A stretch of DNA of 64,000 nucleotides from Tanypteryx hageni (GCA_028673005.1 CM054116.1:76086572-76150571); one strand, 5' to 3'. Counted from the stretch's first letter, positions 28,111-40,685 are shown. Numbers and translations: made by a program. Notes: a model not told the origin generated them from the letters alone.

Positions 28111-28399
28111 TCACTCTCTCCGGTCTGACCCAAACTAACCGAATTCTCCCCCCCTCCCTCTTTCTATCTGTCTCTCTTTCCAAGCGCCGTACTTAACTCC
28201 CCGGCAGAAGTTGTTTCTTCATATCTCTTCAAATTGGCTTTTCTTTCACTCTTCCTCTCTTTTCCCCGTTTTTGGCCAACTTATGCGTTCTCCACCACGC
28301 TTTTTGCCCGCATTTGGGGATATCAGCCCTCGGGATGAAACGAATTGGATTTCGGGCGGAATTTTGAAGGTCGTTTGTGTTTATTCAGACGTCCGTATT

Positions 28400-28680
28400 C
28401 AGTGGCGGATTTACGCCTCCTGGGGTCCCTGGCGCTAAACATTTAGGGGCCCCAGGCGCTAAGCAGTCGGGGTCCCTGCAATCTAAGTATATAGTGAAAC
28501 CGATCTTGACAGCTACCCTCTTTTGTGACACCTCTTAACGATCGTTTTTCCTATGGAATCATAGAGAGGTTCCACTGATTTTTAAATTGAGACATTTAAT
28601 ATTTCTGAGATTATACACACGAACTTTTTTTCGGGGCCCCTGGCACGCGCCATGTGCGACCCCACTTAAATCCGCCACTG
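28400..28680. mobile_element. hAT-type MITE, 281 bp
   Basis: The left end CAGTGGCGGATTTA and right end TAAATCCGCCACTG are perfect inverted copies. The flanking 8-mers TCCGTATT (28392-28399) and TCTGCATT (28681-28688) match at six of eight positions, as expected for an aged hAT 8-bp target duplication. The ends match the CAGTGGCGGAT type common in animal hAT elements. Inside, GGGGTCCC/GGGGCCCC stretches near both ends extend the symmetry. No transposase is encoded. Confidence 0.85.
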
Positions 28681-29346
28681 TCTGCATTATTGTTCCGTTT
28701 CGATATGTATTCCCCTCCCAAAGTTTGCCTTAGTTTTGGTGGTGGCGATCTAAGAGGCGATAATTTTTCTTTGTTTCGGGGAAGAAGGATTATATTTTTT
28801 TGGAGTAACGATTGAAATTGGCCTTGTATTATTTTATAAGCGTAATTACGAGCGTCCTCATCGTCGAATGCTATTGTTTGAATTTTCAAAGATCTACGTT
28901 CCACGGCAATCCATCATAGGTTTTTGGGTCATTCGCCGTTGTAACACTTTCTGATTAAACTAGCTGCAGTACTTTGACATATCAGGGAGAATTTTCGAAA
29001 TGTTACAATTCGAATAGGAGCGTAAATTTATTTCCGAGATCGCTTTGAGATCGTTCGGATAGACGGGCTAAAAAAAGAGCTAATTTTCGAGCCGCGGATA
29101 TTGATTTCTCGATCCTTCCATCCCAACCAAGACGCTCGAGTCTAGGAACTCTTAAAAAAAGTTTCTTAATACGTTTCTCTCCCTCTCCCCGCCTTGTCAT
29201 TTCCCCCCTTTTCTTCCCCTTTTCTTCCCGTAGTTTTTTATTCTGAGAGTTCCTCTAAAAATACATCTCCCGTCAGCGCTACGCATTCCCTTTACGCAGA
29301 GACGGTGGAGCACACTCCCATCGTGCCATCGATTCGGAAGAGTTGA

Positions 29347-29856
29347 TGACGTAGGCGGACGCTCCCAACCACCCCCGCCTCCCTTAAAAGTGGGAATTAC
29401 GCGATGAGAACCGCATGACGGAGCCGCCTCGTAATCAATGACGATATTGTTGGTCAATTTTTTTGCCCCGACCCTCCTCTCTCCCTCTCTGTGTGGCTGC
29501 ACGCACCCACGCAATCGAGCGGGTGGAGGATCACGCGCGCCGCCACCGCCTCTTTTCGTTCCTACACGAAGACGTCACGACCGTGACGAAGCGTTCGGCA
29601 AAAAACGGGACGGGGCGAGGTGTGGGACGCGTCCGAATGGAAATAGATGTGACGTCGCACCAGCGTTCTTCTTCTCCTCCTCGGAGGTAGTTTACGTTTC
29701 GCTCGGCAGAGCGTGTTAGTGGCCGATTGGAACACGTGCGCGATGTAACGGTGAAACTGAAAACTACTTGAGCATCTCCGTCGAGGTGAGGAGCTGTTTG
29801 CGCATGACAAGGCGGGGAGTTGCTTAGCTATTCTTGTGTTCAAAATTGTGACGTGG
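29347..29856. promoter_or_regulatory. Cluster of CRE-like sites with E-box
   Basis: CRE or half-CRE motifs occur at 29347 (TGACGTAG), 29416 and 29439 (TGACG), 29571 (GACGTCAC), 29584 (TGACG), 29650 (TGACGTCG) and 29849 (TGACGTGG). A perfect E-box CACGTG is at 29733 and an inverted CCAAT (ATTGG) at 29726. There is no TATA box. GTGAGG at 29786 could be a donor. The block is GC-rich and flanked by AT-rich DNA to the right. It may be a TATA-less promoter or an activity-dependent enhancer; the function is inferred. Confidence 0.4.
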
Positions 29857-29859
29857 TAT

Positions 29860-31110
29860 TTTTATTTTTTATTTTCCCTCGTAGCACTTTGAACAACTTA
29901 AGGTCTCATGTTTCTCAAAATTTAGTTAAAATTTAATCCCATTTAGCCGTTATTTGCAGTAATAATAATATTATAGGTTGTAAAAATTATATTATCTCAT
30001 TCCGACTATATACTGCTTCTATCCGGGAGCCTAAAATGAAACGTTTTGTTTAATTATAATAAATTGGGATACATTACTTTATTAAAACCCAACTATGGAA
30101 TACTTCATGAATTATACTGAAACTCGAGCCATAACTTTTGAAAGTAAAGTATGACTTAAATAGCTCTTCTAAGACTTATAATCAATTATTTGTCACGGTT
30201 TTGACACTAAATTGCTGTTAAAAAACGATAAAAGAGAATCAATCAATTATTTACCTGCATGACTAATTTTTTTAATGGTTACGAAAAATAAGCATCATTA
30301 AATGAATATTTTTTCAACCCCCCCTTTTCCATCAAAAAATTTTCCCAGTTCTATACAGCCTAGAGTATCTATATGTTGATGTCTCCTAACTTTGCTTTAA
30401 TCTTATTTTTCGTATATTCACCTTTCTTACCCCTCAGAAAGTTTTCAGCCTATTCCGTCTTTCCTATAATCCGCCTAAGTTCTCTCACCCCAGGCCAACG
30501 CGGTCTCCAGTTAGCGTGACCTCCCCACCCAACCCTGCACCCCCTCCTCTCTCTCCCCGTTCTAATCTATTCCGCGTTCTGCTCCATAACCCGAGACTGT
30601 CCCGCCCGACCCAACCCCCTTCGTTCTCCCCATAGCGCGAAACCGTCCCTCTCCTTCCCACCAATCCGTCAATTCCTCCTCCTCCCGTCACCATCTCCCC
30701 ACGGCGTACTCTTCCTTATCTATTCCATCTTTCTCAACATCCCTCTTTACTTTAATTACCTCCTATTCTCCCTAATACGTCCAAACTGTCAAACGGTTAA
30801 ATGCACGGGGTCCATTTGGCGTGGTGCCTGCCACTCTACTATTGCACCCATAAATATCTTTCCTTGCCGTATGTGTGTGTACCTATGTACGTCTGTTGTG
30901 ATATCCATTGTTACCATTTAACCTGACCACTTTGCGATCACGAGTCGCAAGAATAAGTCTTGTGTCTCACTCGACCACATGAAGTTGTTTTTTGTTTGAT
31001 AAAAATAGGTTCATTTTTTTAACTGAAAAGGAAAGTTGCTTTGTTAATTCTGATTTGTATGAAAAATAAGGTTTGTATGCATGCGTGTTTACATATATTC
31101 ACACATACGT
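29860..31110. other. Gene-free stretch
   Basis: AT-rich to about 30400, then CT-rich. No coding or RNA gene seen. Confidence 0.5.
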
Positions 31111-31140
31111 GTGTATATGTGTGTGTGTGTATATATATAT

Positions 31141-31344
31141 ATATATGGATGTCAACAAGGTGTTGGGATGAGTAGCTGAAGAAGGAGTAGTTCCGAAAGC
31201 TTTACGTTTGTGATGTTTCTGTGTTTTTGTGTTATTTTACGTGTGTCGCTTCGACATCCCCGGGGCCTCGCCAACCTGAAGTCGTCTGATTGGTGAGTGC
31301 TCACTGGGTTTCCTCATCCCAACACCTTGTTGACATCCATATAT
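31141..31344 (+). mobile_element. 31-bp inverted-repeat element resembling a Penelope-like tail
   Basis: The arms 31141-31171 and 31314-31344 are perfect reverse complements (starting ATATATGGATGTCAACAAGG). The interior holds GCTGAAGAAGGAG...TTCCGAAAGC, which resembles the CTGATGA...GAAA core of hammerhead ribozyme motifs in Penelope-like element tails, with one core change (CTGAAGA). Its 3' half, GGTGAGTGCTCACTGGGTTT, aligns with GGTAAGTGTTCACTGAGCTT at 63265, just after a GIY-YIG remnant. It lies between TA microsatellites. A TIR transposon is the alternative reading. Confidence 0.6.
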
Positions 31345-31373
31345 TCATTTTACATTTCCTTTTCCGTAAGTTG

Positions 31374-31374
<1 letters not shown>

Positions 31375-31434
<60 letters not shown>
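31375..31434. repeat. (TA)n microsatellite
   Basis: A pure 60-bp TA run, 30 bp right of the inverted-repeat element. A shorter GT/AT run (31111-31146) flanks the left side and merges with the left arm. Confidence 0.95.
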
Positions 31435-31439
<5 letters not shown>

Positions 31440-34400
31440 AACGCATGCTATTTTTATCGTCCTCTAGGATTTCGTCCAATTATTTTCCCATCCGTACTCA
31501 TTTCGCTGGCAGAAATCGACCGACTTCACCTAGAGAAAGGGTCTAAAAGGGATAATTGGGGCAACGGCAGTATGTATATAGCACGACTTTTATATCTCTT
31601 AAAACCTATCTCTTGGCAAGTGCCTGCTCCCTCGCCCCTTTCGTGTCACATCTTTTGCACTCCAATATTTCCCCGCCTACCTCTCCGACACCCCGTCGCC
31701 ACCCTTCCAATCTCCTCTTTATTCCTACAGACCGTGCCGCAACCTCCTTCCCCCTACCCTCCCCCTATCATATTCTCTACTCCCATCGATTCCTACCCTC
31801 CCTTTCTGCCTCTTTTTTATCCTCCTCCCCCTTCCCTCTCCCCTCCTCTCATCCACCTCACGTATCATATGCTCCCTCAATCCCCCCATAATAAAAAAAT
31901 TGACGGACAAAAGAACCAGTCCCGTGTCGGGACGTTATTATTACTGCACAAAACCACACACGGTTTCCTCCTCGTCGTTCCCCAGGGCGGAATAAAAGCG
32001 AAAGCTCGAAACGGAACGAAAAGGCGCTGCGTGTTTCACGATGGAAATAATCCACTTTGCAGAGACTGGGCGTAAATTGTTAGCAGTGACACCTAAGATT
32101 TTCCGACTTATTTGGTGATGGTCGCCTCGTAAGGCTGATATACATGTGTCTGAATATATAAATGTACGTATGCATACGCATAGATATTTTATCCATTGAC
32201 TATAAATAGAGTAGCTCGTTCTTTTTTTACGCGCGAAGTAATTTGGCACGAGAATGGCATTATCTTTATTTAATTTTATTTTGCGTATCATTGTGGGCTT
32301 AAATTTAGGTCACGTAACAAATGTATGCAGTTGATTTAAAAAAATCTAGATTAGAAAGCGATGGTCATATTCCCAGCCGATCTGTTTTACAAGTGGAAAC
32401 ATCCATTTCATTCTGTAAATCCTCATTTCATCGTTAACTTTCATTTAACTCACGTCTAAAAGGAATTAAAATCTCTTACTGTTTCAAGCTGGTATTTCCT
32501 GTAAAAGGAACACACTTCAGCGTGTTGCCGTGTGTAATTATTGCGTTTCTCGAAAGCGATGCCTTTTTTTACGCGCTCGATCGCCGAGTTCCGGTGAATG
32601 TTCATTCTTTCCGAACTCCATATTTCAATCCCCACGCGCAGCTCCTTTCATTCATAACGTAATTTTTTTTAAATCTCGCCGGAAACGAGGCAAAAAGTCG
32701 ATTAAATTACAGTCTCGCGCACGCCTCGGAAAGAAACGATAAAGTTGCAGAATTTCGCAATTAAACCAAAGCGTGCGTGTGGCGCCACTATTGGAATCCC
32801 CTTATATATTTTTTTCTCTCGATTAATTTTTACTCTTTCACGGATCGCCAACCTCCTTTTTTTTCCTCCTCGCCGCTCGTCGTGTCATTCCGACGGAGGA
32901 AAATGAACGTGATTTTTCTTCGTGACACCGCTGTTTTCCCTTCTCGAATCACTTACTCTCTCGCTCGAGCTAAGCTTCATTGGGGACAGGAAAAAGAAGA
33001 CACCGTTCTCTCAAAACACTTTCTCCTTCTTTGCCTCTTCATCTCTTTCTTGTAATCTTCTTTTCTCTCCGTCCCTGTTTTTCCCTCTCCCCATTTTCTC
33101 CTTCCTATCCGTCTCTCTCATCTTTAATCCCTTTCCCGCTGTAATCTCTCCCTCATTCTCTATACTTCCTTGTCACCCTCTCTAGCTCTCACTATATATC
33201 TCTCCACATGTATCTCTCTTCGTCTCTATCTACATCGCTCCCTACATGTTTCTCTTCATATCTCTCTCCCCATATGTATCTCTACATATCTCTCCTCATA
33301 CATCTCTCTGCATAGATCTCTCTACATATCTCTCTCTGCATATATGTCTGTATATCTCTTCCCATATCTTTCTCTCTATATACATATATAGCTCCCCATG
33401 TATAACTCCTTATATGTCTCTCCCAATAGATCTCTCTATCTCTCTCTATGTTTCTTTTTACTTCTCTCTCTCTCTCTCTATTTCCCACTCAATCTAACCT
33501 ATCTCTTTACCTCTTTCTCACTTTCTGCCTCCTTATCCCTAACTCTTTCTCTCTCCATCTCTCAACCTCTTCTCCGCCCGAGCGCCCCCTTTTCTTTCTT
33601 TGGACGGCTTCCAGTTGCCCTCCGGTGCGTCTGCACGCACTTGAGCAAAAGAGAAAAGGTGCGAGACGCCGGCAAGCTCTCGGATAATGTGGTCGGACAC
33701 CTTGATTAACCTGTAATTGGGCTCTCTTTTTAAGGTCTCTTTCCCAACGCGGTTGACAAGCCCTGAGGAGTTGCGTAGTATCCATCTCCCCTCCTTCATT
33801 TTGTCCGGCTTCGTCTTTTTTTCGAGAAAATATATAGAGCGGTTTTTATTGTTTTCCGAGTCTCGCAAGTTATATCTCGCGAGTTCGCCGGGGCGAAGCG
33901 CCGTTTTGAAAGCTGCCGTTGCCATAGGGAACGTGGTGGGTGAGGGGGACGTAAGGGGGGGGGGGGAGAGTAAGAGGGCGTATTAGAGCTCGAATCGAGG
34001 GCAAGTGGGTGCATTGGTGTATTAGTAACGTTTAGCAATCCGGCGAGGCGTTTTCTTCCTCGAAGTTGTCGAGAGGGGATACCCGTCAAAACCGGTCCAC
34101 GAGGACAAGTCCGTTGACTCTCTTGAGATAATGCACTAGTGTTCATTGTGGAAAATATCGGTAGTTAACGGGCTCGTTTTCTTGCAAAAAGTGTCTCTAT
34201 ATTGTTTCTTTACTGTTTTTGTTTCTTTTCCCCAATGAAACCTAATGATGTACAACACATTATTGCTGTCTCAATTCTACTGCTAATGTATTTAATAAAA
34301 TTTATTTGCCGTTTTAAAACTTTTAACGATATTTTTCGTAAGATAATGGTCGTAAATTAAAATTTTCAAATTGGTTTACTTGTTAATATTATCCAATTGT

Positions 34401-36560
34401 CATTCGTGGAGTCACCAGCTGCGCGAAAAAATTAACATCCTTGAAAGCGAGGTTAATAAAAGTCTTGGTAGATAATAATTCCAGTCTTTGTCAAAAACTT
34501 TTCTTAGAAGCGGCGCGAAAAAAATCTCAAATATGAAGGTCATAAAAATGTAAATTTCTTATGAATGCTGAACTCATTAAGTCACCATTACTCACCAAAA
34601 CATTTCATATCGATGCTTCGTTTCGCCCCCGAGGATAAATATGTAGAAGAGATTCAAAAGCAGGAAACTAGTAGGTATTCCTAGCATTTATCCGTTCGCT
34701 TCGGTCGTCTTGGATTTACCATTATCGTCTCTTAGAACGCACGCATCAATTTGTATTCTCAGGTGCCCTGTTTTTCCGTGCAATCAGTCTCTATACCAAT
34801 CATCCCATCCGTCAAATGCGATGGTAATTCAACCGAAGACGAAGATTAGCACCTGCGAGTCTCCTCCACCTACCTCACTGCAACGACCAGGTGTGCATTG
34901 TTTTTCTATGCCTCTACGAAGGAAACCGAGTCGCGACTGGATTCCTCAAATTGTCCCCAAGTATTTTGATAATGAGCGTATGGTGACTGGTGGTGTTGAT
35001 GGCAATTGTCTCAGCTGATTTTTCTGAAGTCGATGGGCGGCGTGTACGCTCGGAACGAACTGCGCCTTGCTATAAGGTCGGCGTGTTTTCACGCTTGGCG
35101 GGGCTCTGTTGACCTGGCAGACGAAGTTTAATTCACTAGTCCGCGAATTTATGAGAAGAAACGAAATAATTGATTTATTGTTGTGGATCTAATTGTTATT
35201 GGCTGTTATGTGTATCATAAAATTTGGCCGCATGTATCCTCATTTTAATAATGCCGAGATAATATGTATGACGCAACGGACGGAACAAATGAAAAATCTT
35301 TTAACAAAATTTCTTCAAATGTTGTTTTGGATCTTCATTTTTCTGCACTTCAAAAAACCACGCCAAATTTGCAATTGAGGAACCCCTGGGCATTTTTCAT
35401 CAAACGAAAAATTGTCTAATCTCCTTTGATAACGATGATTAAGATGGATGCCACACATCGGTAAAGATGTTAGGCTTGATTATGGCGGAGGAACATGAGT
35501 ACATCAAATTTTCTCGCATTATATGAATTTCGATTACTTCATCCGATAATCGTTTTATAAATGGAGAAAGCTACTTGCGCGGGGATGGCGGAGAAAACAA
35601 GTACCGTATGATGATCGATTACGAGAAAAAAATCTCTCGTAGCTGTCGATTTCCAATCATTTCTTCTCCCCTTAAGACGAGACGTACTTTCACTTTGGAA
35701 GCATCAAGCGAAAGGAATGAAGGGTCATCATTAATTTTTGACAGCCCTTCGCGAAATGTTTGATAAATCCGTCCACTGCGTAGCATAATTCGCCGACCGT
35801 ATGGCATATTCATCATGGCGCGAACGAACATTATAATTTTAACATTTGCTTGGTTTTCGTGACGCGATAAATTTTCCATGAATCCACTTTTGGCTACCTC
35901 GCGATCAAAATATTTCCACCTCTCCATCGCATAAATCATCGATGTGTATCGAAAAATAAATCTCCGGCGCTGTGTCGAGTCTAATTCCGCGCCCTTCTCG
36001 TGCGTGCGGCTGTCGTAAGACCGCTTCATCCGGGCGGAACCCGACTCACGCGACAAGGCCTTCGCTAAAGCGTTGTACCCACGGCACGAATAATGACGAT
36101 GCATACGAGTTCATGCACGTTTATGGTCTCTTGGATGGTAGGTGTTAAAAAAAATTGGAAAGGATTCAAAAGAGGATCAGGCTTTTCTTTTTCATCGTCT
36201 TGTTTATTTTTTTTAAGGGTGGGCGTTTTTGCGTTGGGAGGGACCCGCCATATCGAGTGCGTGTATGTGTACGTGTGGTTGCTCCTGCTCCACTTGGCCG
36301 CGAAGTTAACGTCCTGAGCCTCTCGACCGCGCGCCCAGAGACCTATTACTTTCCCGACGGCGCCAATTAAAGTCTGAAGGGACGCGTATTATTTTTCTTT
36401 CAGATCGCTCGCTAGCGGTAGAGTGACAGATTAGAAAATGAGACGATAACATATTTATTTCTCTCTCTGGCAGTGTTTTTTTTTATTTTTATGTGCTATT
36501 TATCGACGGATGTAATGTCCTGATTAATAAAAAGGAGGGGATTGGTAAAGGCGAGAGTTT
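31440..36560. other. Gene-free stretch
   Basis: No gene recognised. The reverse-strand open frame 36104-35619 (161 codons) has fairly varied composition but no motif I know and no clear splice context, so I leave it uncalled. There is a 12-G run at 33955-33966. Confidence 0.5.
33180..33480. repeat. Degenerate TCTCTCTACATA repeat
   Basis: About 300 bp of loosely tandem TCTCTCTACATATC-like units with ATATGTATC variants, ending in a CT run at 33462-33480. It keeps frames open on both strands without coding meaning. Confidence 0.8.
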
Positions 36561-36819
36561 AGTGCGGGGGTCTCAGGCCCAGATCAAGTGCGGGCCACAT
36601 GATGGCACTGCGCTTAATTCATGGACCACATTCCATGTTAAGAACTGCGTCGAATATTTTAAATGGGTATGAAAAATGAACTGAGGATACTTTGTAATTG
36701 TTGATTGATTTAATACATTTCTTAAATTTCTTAGATTATTTAAAATCATTTTATATGGAATACAGTTTGGGCTAAATATGAAGTGTGTCACTACGCGGGC
36801 CGCATAAATGCTCTGCACC
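36561..36819. mobile_element. Possible old hAT-like MITE
   Basis: The left part GCGGGGGTCTCAGGCC...GCGGGCCACATGATGG and right part CGCGGGCCGCATAAATGCTC resemble the GGTCTCAAAC...GCGGGCC termini of non-autonomous hAT elements. The terminal inverted repeats are poor, and I could not define a target duplication. Confidence 0.35.
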
Positions 36820-39100
36820 GGTCGCGTTTTTTGGGATGAGGGAGGAGGAGGAATTCTTGATCAGGTATTAAGCAACGGTATATCGAAGAAAGCAATTTCA
36901 AAATTTCTTGGACCCGGATCTCTTTCCCATAACCTGCGTGCCTTTTTGGACGGCATTCGCTGCAGACTATTCGTTTCTCTGGTTGCAGATCATCGACAGA
37001 TTACATCAGGAATTTCACACGTGCGGTCTGCCAGTTAGAGAAATGAGGCCGTCTCATTATTTTGATTTTACTTAAGTAGGTGAAATGCAGCTGGGACGAG
37101 ACGCCCGTAATTTGACGTAAGAATACGAAACACCATAAATGCGCTTGTCAGGAATCGTACGGTAATAAAAGTTTGGTATTTATTCATAGTGGTATGTTTA
37201 AATTTTGACAAATTATTTTGGCTCATTATCTTGATGTCCGTTCCGCCATATAATTTCTATTCATCTATTTGGTCCACGTGCAATTCGACTTCTGGATTAT
37301 AAAGTATCTCATTTGATTTCTGTTGTTCGAATCCAGCGGAGAGAAGCTCTTTTAGAAACTTTAGTTTTTATACTTACTCAAAACCTCGCTGTTCATTAGT
37401 TCAATTTTTGTTTGGAATGCAAAATAATACGCGCGTAAGGTACTGGACTCAGTATTGAGAATTAGCGCTTGGTTTTGCGTTGAAAACAATTTCAGAGATT
37501 TGTTTTACATTACATATCTTAAATATGACAATCTCGAGAGTTAATATCCCAAATTCGACTAAAACGAGAAGCATAAAAACTTCAGTTACAATTTGAATCA
37601 CTATTTTTGTATTTCTGTATTAAATTTGATGCTCAAAGAACATGAAGGCAACATTGATTATATTTTGTCTACATAAAATATTATAGGGAATTATTTTGTA
37701 TCCGAAATTACGCTCTTTTATAGGTCGGTAATTTTATTAAAAGATCATACCTGTGAGTCTTTTGTATTCCTGAAATCTTGTCAGTACGCTTTCCTGAAGA
37801 AGAGTCCGCTCTTATTCAGTTCTCTCTCTCTATTATGGGCCGTATTGTGAATGCCCTGCTACCTATTTTGCAAATACCACTGATTTCATGACGTCGGACG
37901 TTGAGGATAAGATGGGGAGTGATGTGAGGAGAGGGGATGGAAAAAGAGGAGAGAAAGTAGCGGGCGCAGGGGGAGGGCAGGAGGGTGAGGTAAGAGCTTA
38001 AGGAGGCAGAAGAGACCCCTGGGTGTAGAAAGAAGAAGTATAAGAATGATGGTTCTTTTGATTCGCGGGGGAGGTTAGCGGGGAAAGTTAAAGGCCCATT
38101 CATTACGCTGATGGCCCATGAATGAAAAGCGTTAAGGGCCACGGGGCGTTGAAGTGGGCGTTCGAGCAGACCGTCTCCGAAAGTGAGATCAATATGTTGA
38201 AATTAATTCCCTTGTCGTGGCGTCAATGAAATTATTTGCTCCGCCATTTAATTAGGATAATAAATTTCAAAGCGATTTTTTTAATCCTTTGACAGCTTAC
38301 TCGCGGTTACTGTTATTTTACATTTAAAATGTTTAAAATGGGAACGGTTGATGGAAATTTGAGCCCAGATTGATGCAAAATACAAAGCCCGCGACTTCGT
38401 CCTATAAAATTCCATTCATTACCAAATTACCGCATTATTTGCCCTCTATGTTTTCCCAAAACAAGTAATTTTTGAAAAAAGATACACCAGTAAATCATTT
38501 TCGGCGCAGCCCCATCTCGCGATTAATTCCTCCGCGACAAATTAATCGAAAAACACTCCAGGAGGTCATGCGTAATCATAAATCACGCCGCAAATAGTTA
38601 CCATCTTGTCATGCTTGAAGTATTTCGGTAATAGACATTGTCCGGGAGGGTGGAGGTGTGGATCGAGGGTAATTCGGAACGAGCTGACGCGGGGTAGGAA
38701 CGAGGGTGGGGGGGGAGGTGGTGGATGAGCATAAAGCGAACGGATCTAGGAGGCGGGGTGGAGATTTGGCGTGGAGAGGGGCGGGAGCTGTTTGGAGGTT
38801 TGGAAGAGGACCCTGGGGACAACTAAAGCGCTTCTCTCGTCTCACCCTCTACCTCTCTCTCTCTCTCCTCCTATGACGGCGCCTGGTAGGGTAGGGCGGT
38901 GTATGATAAAAGGATGAAGGGGTGGGAGGCGGCGAGGGAACAGGGTAGGGGGCGGATTTCCAGAATTTGATTTTTCCTCCGAAGCAGGAGGTTGGTTGGT
39001 TGGGTTGGTGGTGTTGGCACGATAGGCTGAGGGGCGGATGGGGTGCGGAAAAGGGGTTGTGTTCGAGGGGATGAGGGTCGAAGGGGGGGAGGGGGGTGGA
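36820..39100. other. Gene-free stretch upstream of the 39.1-kb TATA box
   Basis: AT-rich, then purine-rich from 38640 to 39100 (GGGGTGG, GAGGCGGGG blocks). The latter may be the proximal part of the promoter at 39109. No coding signal. Confidence 0.45.
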
Positions 39101-39108
39101 CCCGTCAT

Positions 39109-39141
39109 TATATAACCGGGTGACGATCCTATGGCTCAAGC
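39109..39141 (+). promoter_or_regulatory. TATA promoter upstream of the MLLLQTQ exon
   Basis: TATATAA at 39109-39115 sits at the right edge of a purine-rich block. Initiation would fall near 39139-39141 (CTCAAGCAGTG). The exon at 40279 lies 1.1 kb downstream, so a 5' exon of about 0.1-0.4 kb followed by an intron would link this promoter to the receptor. The box is good but the Inr is weak. Confidence 0.5.
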
Positions 39142-39497
39142 AGTGTTCCACAAAACCCCTCGCACAATAAGCTCCGTTTCCTTCCGGTGCAACTCTCATT
39201 GAGATAGTTCACCATCTTCCGCGGTCGTCGGGAAAATTTTCCTCGTTTGCACAAGTGAGCGCTGAATGAATTTCGATTCCGTATCTTAAGTGGTTCGATT
39301 TTTTTGTGTCGTGTTTGACTTGACGTTGCTATCGAAATCTATTTGTATACGGTGTGAAAATTTGATGAAACTATGCATATAATCTCTGAGGGATTTCGGA
39401 AGTATTGAAGTTACTCTTGCACGGTTGCTGTTGTGCTATTGGCTGCTCGCTGATTTCGCGGACTGATTTTATAGAAGCCGTCTGTCTACGATTAGCG

Positions 39498-39522
39498 ATG
39501 CTTGCTACAACTCCTGCTGCTG
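39498..39522 (+). CDS. Possible short first coding segment of Hr38 (MLATTPAA...)
   Basis: An ATG at 39498 follows the TATA promoter at 39109 by about 390 nt. It reads MLATTPAA up to a candidate donor GTTTGT at 39523. Joining after 39522 leaves one base, which pairs exactly with the two free bases of the exon at 40279, so the frame continues into MLLLQTQ. This would add 137 residues and give a 1035-residue isoform. The donor is weak (T at +3), and without splicing the frame stops within 12 codons. This is an inference from phase agreement, which occurs by chance one time in three. Confidence 0.3.
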
Positions 39523-39795
39523 GTTTGTATTTTTAAAAACTTTTCGTAGCAATCCGCGTAATTTTTATTATTACACGAAAATGACGGTTTTATACTTGTA
39601 ATTAGGATTTGATTTAGATTTGCAGTAACCGCTATAATTTCAAAGGTTCGGAGTCTTTTTGTATAGTATTTCAAGAAAACTGTTTATTTATATTTTTAGC
39701 TGTTATAGATAAAGTATCATACAATGTTATGTTACCCATCTGAAAACATATTGTTTATATGTATGCAAAACTCAAAAATTGTGTGAATTTTATTG

Positions 39796-39800
<5 letters not shown>

Positions 39801-39862
<62 letters not shown>
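39801..39862. repeat. (AT)n microsatellite
   Basis: A pure 62-bp AT run. If the 39109 promoter and the 40279 exon are linked, it lies in the first intron. Confidence 0.95.
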
Positions 39863-39865
<3 letters not shown>

Positions 39866-40278
39866 AAGTATGTATTTTCATAATCGTAGTTTTTTTATTT
39901 CAAAATATTTAACATAGCTCATAACATTAAAATACCTTGAAGTGTCTTTGGACATTAGAATTAACTGCAATGTTGTAGAATAGAACTCGAATTCGTTTCT
40001 TCAAATTTTCTAATTCGCCACGTGACAAATGTTTTTTTAATTCGAAAATAATTTTTTGAGTAATTAAAGATTTTAATTTTAGGCGCATAAAATTGCGCCA
40101 ATCCGAAATCATTCTGTTGATTTTTTTATGCGATTTGTCGAATTGTTTCTAATGCATGTCCTTCAGCCAAGAATTTTCGTTCGATATGTATTTTTTATTT
40201 TTTTAAATCTTCATATGTTCCGTTTTCTTTCATTCGCAAATATTAACAAGTGCGTCTCTTTTCCCCATTCTTCCTCAG

Positions 40279-40685
40279 TTCATCCAAGAGACCGATCCAA
40301 GGAGTCCTCCGGCGTCTGCGTCGAGGGCGGAGGTGATCTCTTGGAAGTGTGTCCAAACGCCGCCGTGATACTACACCAAAGGCCCTTCCCCCACCCCTAC
40401 CTCCACCACCACCAGCTCCAGCACGACCCGCTCATTTTGGGAGCATCTGCGGTCCACCTACCGGAGAGATCAGGAAGGCGGGACCCGGAGTCCTCGCAGG
40501 AGGAGACTCCGGGAGTAGCCTCCGCTGCTGTAGGGAGCGATAGGAAAGGAGGAGAGAAGAGGGGTGGAGGAGAAGAGGGGAGGAGGGAGAGCGAAGGAGG
40601 AGTGGGAGGCGGAGAGGAGTTAGAGGGAGAAGGGCACCACACCTTCAACCCACTCTCTTCAAGTATGCTCCTCCTCCAAACGCAG
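40279..40685 (+). CDS. Hr38: Hr38 upstream exon with MLLLQTQ start
   Basis: The exon is bounded by a pyrimidine-rich acceptor ending CAG at 40278 and a GTGAGC donor at 40686. The first in-frame ATG inside it is at 40665 and encodes MLLLQTQ, leaving the exon in phase 0, which matches the acceptor at 48724. The frame also stays open upstream through the whole exon. That part would encode a Gly/Glu/His-rich stretch including LHHHQLQHDPL, so the exon could be coding from its 5' edge if an upstream start is spliced in (see 39498). If not, 40279-40664 is 5' UTR. The following intron is about 8.0 kb. Confidence 0.72.

Noticed and set aside
35619..36104. 161-codon open frame on the - strand
   Set aside because: The composition is fairly varied, but I see no family motif, splice signals or promoter. 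The length is possible by chance in CpG-rich DNA.
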